Source: Pleionea mediterranea (lineage in GTDB: Bacteria > Pseudomonadota > Gammaproteobacteria > Enterobacterales > Kangiellaceae). From it: a stretch of 64,000 nt of DNA. Under the pieces are notes generated by a model. That model saw nothing but the letters and a program-made list of their open reading frames with translations. It was not told the DNA's origin and did not search any database. A program made the position numbers and the translations under genes. The stretch is taken from positions 254,917 through 318,916 of the forward strand of contig NZ_QGGU01000004.1 in NCBI RefSeq assembly GCF_003148745.1, read 5' to 3'. Shown here one piece after another: positions 24,306 to 33,511 of this stretch; the first letter of the stretch is position 1, and every line of letters begins with the position of its first letter.

Positions 24306-26612
24306 GTGCGCCTACTTTTTCTGCTATTCACAGTTTGTCTCTTCCAATGGTCGATTGCCAGCGAGCTTACACTGTCACAGACAGAGCACTACAGTGTGGG
24401 CTCAAATTTTAATTGGACAAGCGCCGATTCGTCCAAGTCTCTTGAACAAATTAAGCAGGACTCCACTTTAAATTGGCAAACACTTTCTGGCGATAAAACT
24501 TCGCTTGGTGTGATCCGTCAGGAGCATTGGTTTAAGTTAACACTAAACAACCGCACAGAATTGTCACGATGGTTATTTCAGTTTTCCAGTAATGGATTGC
24601 GATTAATGGATGTCTGGTTGGAATATTCCGATGGTCGTAAGTTTAATCGGTTACTGGGGGCTGATTATCCTGTCTCACAAGGCCGTAAACTTTGGGGGCC
24701 AAATTTAAACTTTGAACTTCAATTCGAAGGCAGTGAGTCGGTTGATATTTATATTCGTACCCGACATAAAGGATTTTTTGATGTTAAATCCAGCGTTGCG
24801 CCTTATGATGAAATGGCGGCTGATAACATGCGGAAGTTTGGTTTTGACATGTTGTTTTTTGGATTACTTATTGCACTAGTGATTTACCACGCACTGTTTT
24901 TTCTTGGCGGTCGTGATTTAACCTACTTTTATTATTCTTTGTTTATTTTGTCTACCTTGTCTCTGTTTCTATTCATCGAAGGTTACACGTTTTTAATATT
25001 CGACGGTGTTTCAGATTATATCTTCCCACTGTCACAGCTCACCATAATGTTTATGGTACTGAGCAGTGTCTGGTTTATGTCGTACTTTTTGCGAGTGAGC
25101 CGAAATATTAAATATGGAAAATGGCTTAACCATTCTGTAACTGGTATTGGGATAGCCTGGATCATCATGCGCATGTTTGTTGATCCGGCTACATGGATAA
25201 CCGGTGCATTGCTAATGACAGTTATAAGCAGTTTGTATATTTTTATATTAAGTGGGTATCTGGCTTTGTATAAAAAAACGGTGTTTTCAAGATACTTTTT
25301 TATTGGCTGGAGTGTTTGGGTTCTTTGGCTGATCTATATCGCATTAGGTGCGCTAAATTTTTATCCATTTTCACTGGCCGATACGTTTCCAATGTTAAAG
25401 TTATCGCTGGTGATTCAATTTTTATTTTTTGCCTGGTTGTTATCACTACGAATAGGCATTCAGCGCAGTAAACAACAGTTGGCAGAGGCGCAAAATAAAG
25501 CCAAGTCTGAACTGCTTGCTCGTGTGAGTCATGAAATGCGAACGCCACTGAATGGTATTTTAGGCATCAGTAATATGCTTCGTGATCATGTTAAAGATGA
25601 AGAAGGCAAAAAACTCAATGACGTACTGTATAACAGTGGTCAGGCTTTGGTAAGTGTGGTTAATGATTTGCTCGAAATTTCCAGGTTAAACAATAAGTCG
25701 ATTAAAGTTAGCGCTGAAGAAGTCGAACTGGAACTTATGATTTCTGAAGTTTGGCAGTTTTTTAAATTGCAAATAGAAGAGAAGGGCATTAAAACAGAGT
25801 ACATTAAAAGTGAACAGTTACCGGAATATATTAAGATTGATCAGCATCGGGTAAAACAAATTTTAACTAATTTATTAGGCAATAGTCTGAAATTTACAGA
25901 GCAAGGAAAAATCACTCTTAATATCGATGTTGATAAAAACAACTTATTGCTCTCGGTATTTGACACGGGACGAGGCATTGAAACATCACATTTATCAAAA
26001 ATATTTGAACCCTTTGAACAAGTGGTTACGGGAAAAGATGAGCTAAAAACAGGCACAGGACTGGGGCTGCATATAACATCCATGTTGGTGAAAAATTTAG
26101 GCGGAACCATTGGCGTTGAATCAGAAGTTGGCGTTGGCAGTTGCTTTTTTGTCTCATTACCGTTTGCGCCTATTCAGTCACTGTCAAAAAAACATACTGA
26201 GAAAAGTCCAACTATTGGTTCTTTGCGTGTGCTGGTGGCGGAAGATAATCCGGTAAACTTATTAGTGCTGAAAAATATGTTAAAGAAAATGGGGCATCAA
26301 ATTTCGCATCAAAATAATGGTAAGTTAGCGTTTGAGTATTATCAACAGCATCATCAGTCCATTGATGTGATATTAATGGACTGTGAAATGCCGGTAATGG
26401 ATGGTTACGAGGCTACACAACAGATCCGCAATTTTGAAAAAACAAATTCACTATCACGAACCCCGATTGTTGCCGTGACAGCCCATGTTTACGAAGAGCA
26501 TTTTGAAAAAATAGAACAGTCAGGCATGGATGCGCAAGTGAATAAACCCTTTAGTGAAAACGAAATCAAAGACATACTTGGCGCCTGTTGTCAGCACCAA
26601 GTATCGGATTGA
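24306..26612 (+). CDS. Hybrid sensor histidine kinase with 7TMR-DISM sensor
   Basis: The 768-residue protein starts at GTG 24306 with a signal peptide (to about residue 20), a periplasmic 7TMR-DISMED2-type domain (about 25-175, containing HWFKLTLNNRTELSRWLFQF), a seven-helix 7TMR-DISM region (about 180-390), HisKA with His409 in VSHEMRTPLNG, HATPase_c with ILTNLLGNSLKFTEQG, DTGRGIE and GTGLGLHI, and a receiver domain with the phospho-acceptor Asp692 in ILMDCEMPVMDGYEA and VNKPF at the end. The DISM sensor family probably binds carbohydrate or related ligands. No phosphotransfer or response-regulator gene is adjacent, so the downstream partner lies elsewhere. Confidence 0.93.
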   Translation: MRLLFLLFTVCLFQWSIASELTLSQTEHYSVGSNFNWTSADSSKSLEQIKQDSTLNWQTLSGDKTSLGVIRQEHWFKLTLNNRTELSRWLFQFSSNGLRLMDVWLEYSDGRKFNRLLGADYPVSQGRKLWGPNLNFELQFEGSESVDIYIRTRHKGFFDVKSSVAPYDEMAADNMRKFGFDMLFFGLLIALVIYHALFFLGGRDLTYFYYSLFILSTLSLFLFIEGYTFLIFDGVSDYIFPLSQLTIMFMVLSSVWFMSYFLRVSRNIKYGKWLNHSVTGIGIAWIIMRMFVDPATWITGALLMTVISSLYIFILSGYLALYKKTVFSRYFFIGWSVWVLWLIYIALGALNFYPFSLADTFPMLKLSLVIQFLFFAWLLSLRIGIQRSKQQLAEAQNKAKSELLARVSHEMRTPLNGILGISNMLRDHVKDEEGKKLNDVLYNSGQALVSVVNDLLEISRLNNKSIKVSAEEVELELMISEVWQFFKLQIEEKGIKTEYIKSEQLPEYIKIDQHRVKQILTNLLGNSLKFTEQGKITLNIDVDKNNLLLSVFDTGRGIETSHLSKIFEPFEQVVTGKDELKTGTGLGLHITSMLVKNLGGTIGVESEVGVGSCFFVSLPFAPIQSLSKKHTEKSPTIGSLRVLVAEDNPVNLLVLKNMLKKMGHQISHQNNGKLAFEYYQQHHQSIDVILMDCEMPVMDGYEATQQIRNFEKTNSLSRTPIVAVTAHVYEEHFEKIEQSGMDAQVNKPFSENEIKDILGACCQHQVSD

Positions 26613-26669
26613 CCTTGGAAAATGTGAGTTTACGTCTGTTAAATAGTACTAATATACTGACAAGATTGA

Positions 26670-27863
26670 TCAGGCCGATAGCACCCGAGAAATAAATCCC
26701 TTTATATAACGTGTTTCATCAATAGCCGGATGAATGGGATGATCCTGCCCCTGATGACATTGTTCGATTATCTGTACCGTTTTATCCAGATGACGTCCTG
26801 CGCCCCGTATGCAGCCTTGCAGTTCATTGGATTTTAAATGCATGGAACATGAGGCGGATAACAAGATGCCATCGCGGTTTAACAATCGGATAGCCGCTTC
26901 GTTTACTTTTCTATAAGCATTTAATCCTGCTTTATGATCTTTTTTCTTTTTAATGAATGCAGGTGGATCAACAATCACCACATCAAATTTTTCGCCTTGC
27001 TGTTTTAATTCTGTCATGGCGGTATAAGCATCACCTTCAACACAGGTGGTTATGTCTTGAATGCCATTTAGAGCAGCGTTTTGATCCAGTTCATCCAATG
27101 CCTTGGCCGAAATATCTATCGACCACAATTCACTGGCACCGTGTTTGGCCATTTGAATACCAAAGGCACCAATATAACTGAACACATCCAGAACTCGTTG
27201 ACCTTTGGCATACTTTGCAATTTGTTGACGGCTCACACGGTGATCGTAGAACCAGCCCGTTTTCTGACCAGTATGTGGGTGGATAACAAACTGAGTATCA
27301 TTTTCTTCTATTTGCAGACTGTCGGGCGTTACACCATGAGCTTGTTCTATAACATTGCTCAGCGACTCGGCTTTGCGGGCGTTGCTGTCATTGCGTAATA
27401 AAATGGACTCCGGCTTACAGACTTTGATTAAGGCTTCAATGATGTCTGTTTTTAACGCTTCCATGCCTGCGGTAGTGATTTGCACGACCAGATGATTGGC
27501 AAAGCGATCAACAATCAGTCCCGGTAAGCCATCGCTTTCTCCGTACACCAGTCGATAGAAGGGTTTGTCAAAAACGCGTTCCCGCAGCGACTGGGCTATT
27601 TTGAAACGATGCACAAACAAGGATTTATCCAACCCCCGTTTGTAGTCGCGGTTTACCAGTCGGGCGCATAAGAGGTTATTTGGGTTTATGTACCCGACCC
27701 CCAGTGGTTTTCCCTGTGCTGACTCAATCAGTACTTGCTGACCGACAGAAAAAGACTTGAGAGGCGTGGCGTTGGTGTCCACTTCATTACTGTAAACCCA
27801 AAGGTGACCGCTTTTAATACGTTTTTCTTCGTTCTTTTTTAGCTGAAGTTTGGCTAAGCTCAT
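26670..27863 (-). CDS. rlmI: Class I SAM-dependent rRNA methyltransferase (RlmI-like)
   Basis: RlmI makes 5-methylcytosine at position 1962 of 23S rRNA. I set the start at 27863 (MSLAKLQLKKNEEKR); a longer frame to 27908 adds 15 unconvincing residues. The protein of about 397 residues has a PUA domain (KRIKSGHLWVYSNEVD), the RlmI-type linker and a Rossmann methyltransferase with VLDVFSYIGAFGIQMAKHGA, VIVDPPAFIKKKKDH and the cysteine motif SASCSMHL. It is divergent from gcvR, only about 60 bases away. Family is certain; the exact target site is by homology. Confidence 0.9.
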   Translation of the reverse strand: MSLAKLQLKKNEEKRIKSGHLWVYSNEVDTNATPLKSFSVGQQVLIESAQGKPLGVGYINPNNLLCARLVNRDYKRGLDKSLFVHRFKIAQSLRERVFDKPFYRLVYGESDGLPGLIVDRFANHLVVQITTAGMEALKTDIIEALIKVCKPESILLRNDSNARKAESLSNVIEQAHGVTPDSLQIEENDTQFVIHPHTGQKTGWFYDHRVSRQQIAKYAKGQRVLDVFSYIGAFGIQMAKHGASELWSIDISAKALDELDQNAALNGIQDITTCVEGDAYTAMTELKQQGEKFDVVIVDPPAFIKKKKDHKAGLNAYRKVNEAAIRLLNRDGILLSASCSMHLKSNELQGCIRGAGRHLDKTVQIIEQCHQGQDHPIHPAIDETRYIKGFISRVLSA

Positions 27864-27923
27864 ACACAGGCTCGATAAATTAACTCGTGTTAGTATTGTA
27901 ACAACCATTAAAGGGAGCAGGCT

Positions 27924-28442
27924 ATGAAAATGAAGCTACTGGTAACAGTTCTTGGGCACGATCGTCCGGGTTTGGTGAAACTCGTCTCGGATACGATAAA
28001 ACAACAGAATGGAAACTGGCTGGAAAGTCGATTGTCGCATCTTGGCGGCAAGTTCTCCGGTTTGGTGTTGGCCGAATTTGACAGTGAAAATACAGATTCC
28101 GCCATCAAAGCATTGTCTCAGTTAAGCCACAATGGTTTAACGGTCACCTGTGAAGCGGTTGAACCGCAAACACGCAGCGAACAAATGAGTATTCAATTGG
28201 TGGGTAATGACAAACCGGGTATTGTTTATGAAGTAGCCGGTGCCATTAATGCGTTAAATGGCAATGTCGAGCAGTTTTCCAGTAACGTTGAGTCGGCGCC
28301 CATGTCGGGCGGTGAATTGTTTAAGGCAACTTTGAGTATTTCACTGCCCGAAGGCACCACCTTTCAGGATGTGAAAAATCATCTTGAATCAATGGCGGAT
28401 GAATGGATGGTGGATCTGGTGATTGATAAAGAAGCGGATTAG
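27924..28442 (+). CDS. gcvR: Glycine cleavage system transcriptional repressor (ACT domains)
   Basis: The 172-residue protein consists of two ACT domains: LLVTVLGHDRPGLVKLVSDT at the N terminus and IQLVGNDKPGIVYEVAGAIN from about residue 90. This is the GcvR layout; E. coli GcvR binds glycine and antagonises the activator GcvA. GGGAG lies eight bases before the ATG. No gcvTHP genes are in the window, so its regulatory target is not visible here. Confidence 0.85.
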   Translation: MKMKLLVTVLGHDRPGLVKLVSDTIKQQNGNWLESRLSHLGGKFSGLVLAEFDSENTDSAIKALSQLSHNGLTVTCEAVEPQTRSEQMSIQLVGNDKPGIVYEVAGAINALNGNVEQFSSNVESAPMSGGELFKATLSISLPEGTTFQDVKNHLESMADEWMVDLVIDKEAD

Positions 28443-28576
28443 ATAGACCTATAGAAGGGTTGTAAGAAAGAACAATTAGATAAGGACAAACATCCGTCAT
28501 ACTTTTATTTTGATCAGAACCATTCGGGTAATATATTCAACTATCGAATGACTGTATTAAGCAGTGTTGTTAATAA

Positions 28577-28590
28577 ACTGTTTAAACAGT
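28577..28590. promoter_or_regulatory. 14-bp perfect palindrome upstream of DUF502 gene
   Basis: ACTGTTTAAACAGT lies about 40 bases before the DUF502 start in the gcvR-DUF502 gap. A near match of its half site (AAACCGTTT) follows directly. It could be a repressor operator, but no regulator is identified. Confidence 0.35.
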
Positions 28591-28628
28591 AAACCGTTTG
28601 AAATAGTAAGCAGGTAATAATAAGCATA

Positions 28629-29276
28629 ATGAAAAACTTAAAAACATTTGTTCGAAAGTCGTTACTCGGTGGGCTGCTGGTATTGCTACCTCTGGTTATT
28701 CTGGTGCTGATTTTTCGTTGGACCTTCTATTTTGTTACCGATTTAATTCAGCCCATTACCAACTATATGTCGACACGCTTTTTATTGCCGGAACTGTTGG
28801 CGGATGTATTGGTGGTGATACTAATCATTTTGGCGTGCTTTATGGTAGGCACCCTTGTTTCTACTGGCGTTGGCCGCTGGCTGCACGCACGATTTGATGG
28901 TTACCTGGCCAAGCTTGCGCCGGGGTATCGGTTAATCAAAGAAATTGTCGGGCAGTTTATGGGCGATCCCGAGTCGTCACCGTTCTCCCGTGGCGAAGTG
29001 GTCAAGGTGAAGTTGTTTGGTGAGCATTGCCCAACCACCGTAACAGCCATTGCGACCGCTAAACACAAAGACGGCACCATCACCATTTTTATGCCCACAG
29101 GGCCCAATCCCACATCGGGTAATATCTATCATTTACCGCCAGAGCTGGTGGAGTATATTCCCGATGCTTCAGTAGAAACCATGATGCGCTCTATCATTGC
29201 CTGTGGCGCGGGCAGCGATAAATTGTTCGAAAAACACACAATTGTTGAAGCCGGTCACAGAGATACTAACGTTTAA
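28629..29276 (+). CDS. DUF502 family membrane protein
   Basis: This 215-residue protein matches the DUF502 family: a basic N terminus, two membrane helices (LLGGLLVLLPLVILVLIF and LADVLVVILIILACFMVGTL) and a conserved cytoplasmic domain with GYRLIKEIVGQFMG, VVKVKLFG and FMPTGPNPTSGNIYHLPPE. Its function in bacteria is not established; plant homologues (LCV/LAZ-like proteins) do not clearly inform it. It stands alone between gcvR and a hypothetical gene. Confidence 0.88.
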   Translation: MKNLKTFVRKSLLGGLLVLLPLVILVLIFRWTFYFVTDLIQPITNYMSTRFLLPELLADVLVVILIILACFMVGTLVSTGVGRWLHARFDGYLAKLAPGYRLIKEIVGQFMGDPESSPFSRGEVVKVKLFGEHCPTTVTAIATAKHKDGTITIFMPTGPNPTSGNIYHLPPELVEYIPDASVETMMRSIIACGAGSDKLFEKHTIVEAGHRDTNV

Positions 29277-29362
29277 TGGCTAATATACTAGAGGATAAAT
29301 TAGCCGCTGGACGTACAGGTAGTTGTTCTACTGAAGTGAGTTGGAGTAAGAGGGCCTGAGTA

Positions 29363-30028
29363 ATGAATGCAGTCAATGAACATATTGTTTTGCAGAGCGA
29401 TGCGGTTGAAACCAGCGCCCTGATACTACCACCAGAAGCGCAACGCCAAATTGATTTCGATTATCAGTTAAAACCAAAATTTTCTGCATATACCTACTAC
29501 TTTCAGTTATTCAATCAATGTTACCTGCAAATTCAGAAGCAGGATAAGCAAAGTAAAACTGTTTCACAGATCGCCTTTCATATCGGTTTACTGGAGCCTG
29601 CGGCTAAAAAACAACGCAGTACGGCCTGGCTAACCTTCACAGCTGCGCTGTTAACCGCTGTTGCTGCTGTCACATTGGGTGTGGTGCTAAAAGACTATTG
29701 GCTCGCACTCAGTACTGCCGGGTTAAGCGGGCTGTTATTTCTTGTGCATTACTTTTCTTTTCGTGAATCGTCTTTTTTCTTGTCGCGATCAGGCAAAGCA
29801 GCTCTCATTAAATTGAATCATCGCTGTCAATGTCGTCGATCACTAAAGGCATTTATCAGTCAGTTGGAGTCGCGAATTGAATCCAATAAACTGCCGGTTT
29901 CTTCAAAATATTTTGCTGAAGAAAATAAGTGGCACCGACAATTGAATGAACAAGGTTGGTTGTCCGACGAAAACTATCAAAAAGCAAGAGTACGCATTTT
30001 AAAACAATTTAATAAAGCGAAAGCGTAA
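29363..30028 (+). CDS. Hypothetical protein with two membrane helices
   Basis: I do not recognise this 221-residue protein. The first 100 residues are hydrophilic and aromatic-rich (KFSAYTYYFQLFNQCYLQIQ). Two membrane helices follow (about residues 95-140, including LTFTAALLTAVAAVTLGVVL), then a basic C-terminal half with HRCQCRRSLKAFI and a helical end. Codon use matches the neighbouring core genes. No operon partner is evident, and a 450-base gap follows. Confidence 0.6.
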   Translation: MNAVNEHIVLQSDAVETSALILPPEAQRQIDFDYQLKPKFSAYTYYFQLFNQCYLQIQKQDKQSKTVSQIAFHIGLLEPAAKKQRSTAWLTFTAALLTAVAAVTLGVVLKDYWLALSTAGLSGLLFLVHYFSFRESSFFLSRSGKAALIKLNHRCQCRRSLKAFISQLESRIESNKLPVSSKYFAEENKWHRQLNEQGWLSDENYQKARVRILKQFNKAKA

Positions 30029-30481
30029 ACCACTCCATCATAATATTTTTATCGTTTATAACATCGAATAAAAAAGCTCACGCAATCGGTTTGGGGATTT
30101 TTCGAGGACGTTTCAAAACCAGTACTTCGACCGTACGTTTATAACAGTGTGTTTATAACAGTACATTTTTGAAAGCACGTCTTTGAACGTTCATTCTCGA
30201 GTCAATGCGATTGGTGAGCAAAGGACTACCTAATAAACATCTGAGCGAGGAGAGCTTCCACCACCCGTTATCATCTGAAATAAAACGGCAGTGGTGAATT
30301 TTTCAGATGCTTGTATGTGATAACGAGAAATTGAGTAGTTGGTTTACAAATTTTTTGTTATTTGAAATTTATGTCTGATGTATCTCGTCTTTTAATAGTT
30401 CAGTAGATTAAGAATATTTCTTAAATAACTTCGTGTACAATCAGTTTTTTCAATAATAGCTATTTTTAATGGAATAAGGAA
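30029..30481. other. 453-base intergenic region before the mini-Rhs gene
   Basis: No gene is visible. The phrase GTTTATAACA occurs three times (near 30054, 30137 and 30151). A two-part inverted repeat occupies 30266-30325: outer arms CGTTATC/GATAACG and inner arms CATCTGAAA/TTTCAGATG. The last 120 bases are AT-rich and probably hold the promoter of the mini-Rhs gene. Confidence 0.45.
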
Positions 30482-31345
30482 ATGAAGCTATCTAAGTTTT
30501 TTCAGTTATTTTTCTCAGTGCTTGCAATTGCTATACACTTAAATGGTTTTGCAGAAAAGAAAACCATCACCTTCATCCATACTGATCATTTAGGCTCGCC
30601 AGTTATGGCAACTGATGAAGCTGGTAATGTGAAGTGGCGTGAAGATTATCAACCATTTGGTAAACAGCTCACAAATCAAGATGTTGACAATAATATAGGG
30701 TATACCGGGCATAAGGAGGATAAGTCGCTTGGTTTAACTTATATGCAAGCACGCTGGTATCATCCTAATGCTGGACGATTTATGTCGACTGATCCTATAC
30801 GTTATCGCGATATACATTCGTTTAATCGATATGTGTACGCAAATAACAATCCGTATAACTTCATTGATCCAGATGGAAAAGCTGCAATCGCAAGAAACTT
30901 TTCGTTCAAAATTTTGACAAATCCGAATACTCCACGTGCAGCGGCTAAACTTGGTGCTAGAGCAGTAACTGCTGGTGCTATCTCACAAGTTGATACTCCT
31001 GCATTAGGCCCAGCTGATGCAATTGCTGCTGTTTTACTTGCAGCATCTGTTGCTGATTTTGGTCTGGATTTGGTTTTTACTGAGTCGAACAGTGAATCTG
31101 GTTGGGTTTATGATCCTGATACAGATACAATGGTACCACCTGATGTTACATCGACACCAGGCGGAGAACCGCCAAATAACAATAATGATGACAACCAGAA
31201 AAATAAGAAAGACAAAGATTTTAATAAGAAGAATTTTCATAAAAAAAATAAGTCATCAAGTAATAAGAATAAACATCAAAAGGGTGAACGGAGAGTGAAG
31301 AAGGATCAGGGTGGTGAGAAAGGTGATGCTAGAAGGCATTATTAA
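30482..31345 (+). CDS. Miniature Rhs-core secreted protein, candidate polymorphic toxin
   Basis: The 287-residue protein begins with a signal peptide (about 1-24) and then holds only the terminal Rhs core: HTDHLGSPVMATDEAGNVKW and YQPFG, then IGYTGHKEDKSLGLTYMQAR, GRFMSTDPIRY and YVYANNNPYNFIDPDGKA (residues 33-134). Normal Rhs proteins have more than a thousand residues of YD repeats before this point; none exist here. The variable tip has an Ala-rich stretch, a hydrophobic segment near residues 180-200 and a very basic Asn/Lys tail ending RRVKKDQGGEKGDARRHY. In Rhs systems this tip is the toxin. The next gene, 18 bases on, is a candidate immunity protein. The pair is AT-rich compared with its neighbours. 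Confidence 0.75.
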   Translation: MKLSKFFQLFFSVLAIAIHLNGFAEKKTITFIHTDHLGSPVMATDEAGNVKWREDYQPFGKQLTNQDVDNNIGYTGHKEDKSLGLTYMQARWYHPNAGRFMSTDPIRYRDIHSFNRYVYANNNPYNFIDPDGKAAIARNFSFKILTNPNTPRAAAKLGARAVTAGAISQVDTPALGPADAIAAVLLAASVADFGLDLVFTESNSESGWVYDPDTDTMVPPDVTSTPGGEPPNNNNDDNQKNKKDKDFNKKNFHKKNKSSSNKNKHQKGERRVKKDQGGEKGDARRHY

Positions 31346-31363
31346 CTTAAAGGCTTGGAGATT

Positions 31364-31882
31364 ATGAATACAGCACAACGAATAAAAGCAAGCTTGTTAA
31401 AAGAAAATTTGTGCATCGAATTACAAGATAATACTGAGGTATCAGGGGTTGTTTTAGCATGCTTTGAAGATTACTTTGTAATTTCAGTAACAGTTGACTT
31501 TCACTTTGATGGGCAAGCTTTTATTGAATATAAAGTGGTTGAAAGTATTGTTGAGAGTAATTCAAACAGCTTTTACTCAAAGCTGTTTTTTGCTAGAAAT
31601 AAAAAAACACCGCAACTCAATGAGACGTACTCTTCTACATTTAATTCACTATTAAAAAGTTTTAAGAGTGACAAAATTATATCTTTGGAGTTTCATAATG
31701 AGCTGCTTATGGGATATATAAAAAGTGTTTCAGGTAGAGAAATTGTAATTGAACCAATATCCTCAACGGGTGAGTTGCTTGAAAGCTATGCATGTAGTAG
31801 GGATGAATTACTATATGTAAAAACGGATAGTGAGTATTTATCGGTATATGAGGAATATATATCAGGAGGCGTCGAATTTTAG
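31364..31882 (+). CDS. Candidate immunity protein of the mini-Rhs module
   Basis: I start this protein at ATG 31364, just after AGGCTTGGAG; a TTG nine bases earlier is less likely. The 172-residue protein is small, acidic and without a signal or membrane segment, as immunity proteins usually are. It appears to contain two beta-rich repeats of Sm/SH3 barrel character: LLKENLCIELQDNTEVSGVV with FEDYFVISVTVDF (residues 10-60), and IISLEFHNELLMGYIKSV with GREIVIEPIS (110-140). I do not recognise a named family. The immunity role is inferred from its position directly after the Rhs-core gene and its shared AT-rich composition. Confidence 0.55.
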   Translation: MNTAQRIKASLLKENLCIELQDNTEVSGVVLACFEDYFVISVTVDFHFDGQAFIEYKVVESIVESNSNSFYSKLFFARNKKTPQLNETYSSTFNSLLKSFKSDKIISLEFHNELLMGYIKSVSGREIVIEPISSTGELLESYACSRDELLYVKTDSEYLSVYEEYISGGVEF

Positions 31883-31923
31883 TCGTGGTTTTAATATAGA
31901 GTATTGAAGTGATTGTTATAAAT

Positions 31924-32646
31924 CTATTCCGTATCAGGCATTCTCAGTAGCATGGCCACGCGTCGATTTTGTTGGCGACCACTGGCGGTGTCATTGCTGG
32001 CGCGGGGTTGTGTATCGGCGTAACTGATGGCGCGCAGTCGTTGTTGATCCATTCCCTGGCTGACCAGAAATTTAACCACACTGCTGGCACGAGCGGCGCC
32101 CAGTTCCCAGTTGGAGGGAAACTGACTGGTTTCGATTGGAATATTATCGGTGTGGCCTTCTACCAATATGGTTCCTGCGGCCATTTCAAACAGCGGCAAT
32201 AAATTATTCAGTACCTGTCGACCTTCGGATTTTAAACTCGCCTCACCGGAATCAAACAACATACGATCTTCTATTTGTAATGCGATGTATTCATCTTCCA
32301 GAGAGAGCGCAATGTCGTCGCGTAATTTCAGACTGTCCAGAACCTGATGAATTCTTTCTTGCCAGTGTTGCAGCACTAAAGAACTTCGGCCTTCCATTTC
32401 CAGTTGTCGCAGCGGTTCAATTTCTTGCTGTAACTGGGAGATGGTTTCCTGTTGTTGATTCACTTTTGACTGGGAGCTTAACAGGTCGATACTCGACATG
32501 GATAACAATACAATAAACATCATGGTGAGTAATACAAAAACGTCGAGATAAGGCAACAGCCACGACTCTTCTTTTTGTTGCGCGTTTGTTGTTAATAATT
32601 GCTCGACGGGCAGCAATTTATTGCTGTGCTTTACCGGGCTAACCAT
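31924..32646 (-). CDS. motB: MotB-type stator protein with OmpA domain
   Basis: The 240-residue inner-membrane protein has a single N-terminal helix containing the channel aspartate (WLLPYLDVFVLLTMMFIVLL), a periplasmic coiled linker and a C-terminal OmpA/MotB peptidoglycan-binding domain: ILVEGHTDNIPIE, SNWELGAARASSVVKFL, LRAISYADTQPRA and QNRRVAMLL. SNWELxAARA is the MotB version of the domain. Its start overlaps the end of motA by 8 bases, so the two are translationally coupled. It anchors the stator that drives the flagellar motor or a related proton or sodium machine; no other flagellar genes are in view. Confidence 0.88.
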   Translation of the reverse strand: MVSPVKHSNKLLPVEQLLTTNAQQKEESWLLPYLDVFVLLTMMFIVLLSMSSIDLLSSQSKVNQQQETISQLQQEIEPLRQLEMEGRSSLVLQHWQERIHQVLDSLKLRDDIALSLEDEYIALQIEDRMLFDSGEASLKSEGRQVLNNLLPLFEMAAGTILVEGHTDNIPIETSQFPSNWELGAARASSVVKFLVSQGMDQQRLRAISYADTQPRASNDTASGRQQNRRVAMLLRMPDTE

Positions 32647-33511
32647 CTTGCGGCTCTATTTTGGTTTGCAATTCGCGCTCAGCGTTTCGTACCAGACGTT
32701 GTGATCGCAATGACGGCTCACTTAATTCTTCCAGATTAACCGGATCGTGCAGTTCATCTTCGTGCTGTGCGATAAAGGATTCTAAAGTTGCGCGAATGAA
32801 GGATGGGGTACGTCGTTGGCTCATTAAACTGATGCCTTCCATCACCATGGTCATAAGCATTACCCGACGTTCGGTGCGGCGCTCCAGCTTGGTGGCAATG
32901 GGTTTAAATAACAGATTGGAAAAAAGTAATCCGTAAAACGTGGTGACCAGTGCAATGGCCAGATGAAAGCCAATTTCGGAAAAGTTTTTATTATCCATAA
33001 TGGTTAACATATTAATTAATCCGATAAGCGTACCCAGCATACCAAATGCGGGGGCAAATCCGGCCATGGAAACAAACATTTGCGCTTCGGCCTGTTCTTG
33101 TGCGCGTAACCGTGTGATGCGCCAATGCAACAGATCAATAATATCTTGCAGAGGCGTCTTATCGATAACGAGTTGAACACCGGTTTTTAGAAAGGTATTT
33201 TCAATGGAATCCAAATCGCGCTCAACACCGCGCAAGTCATCGCGAAACCATTTGCGGGCCAGTTGCTCAATTTCATCGACCTGACGTTTGGCGTCCAGTT
33301 GATTATCGTAAAGTACGATGCCCATTAATTTAAACATGCGAAGAAATTCGCGAGCCGGATAGCTGACCAGTGTGGCGGCCAAAGTACCGCCGATAACAAT
33401 TATTAGACCGGGCACATTTAAGTAGGCCAGTGAGTCCAGGGCGGTTAGCCATATCACAAAGCCAACCACACACAGGCCTGCGATTACGCCAATAATAGTG
33501 GAAAAATTCAC
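32639..33511 (-). CDS. motA: MotA/PomA-type stator protein
   Basis: The 290-residue protein has four membrane helices and the MotA pattern: IIGVIAGLCVVGFVIW, LNVPGLIIVIGGTLAATLVSYP, then a cytoplasmic loop of about 100 residues, then FAPAFGMLGTLIGLINML and FHLAIALVTTFYGLLFSNLL. The length and the IVIGGTLAATL phrase fit the PomA-like branch that often uses sodium, which fits a marine host, but ion choice cannot be settled from sequence. It is upstream of and overlaps motB. Confidence 0.9.
   Translation of the reverse strand: MNFSTIIGVIAGLCVVGFVIWLTALDSLAYLNVPGLIIVIGGTLAATLVSYPAREFLRMFKLMGIVLYDNQLDAKRQVDEIEQLARKWFRDDLRGVERDLDSIENTFLKTGVQLVIDKTPLQDIIDLLHWRITRLRAQEQAEAQMFVSMAGFAPAFGMLGTLIGLINMLTIMDNKNFSEIGFHLAIALVTTFYGLLFSNLLFKPIATKLERRTERRVMLMTMVMEGISLMSQRRTPSFIRATLESFIAQHEDELHDPVNLEELSEPSLRSQRLVRNAERELQTKIEPQDG

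Noticed and set aside
30482-31345. Mini-Rhs gene as a pseudogene fragment of a long rhs
   Set aside because: The frame is intact, has its own start and signal peptide, and no YD-repeat coding sequence is visible in the 450 bases upstream. A displaced orphan tip remains possible.
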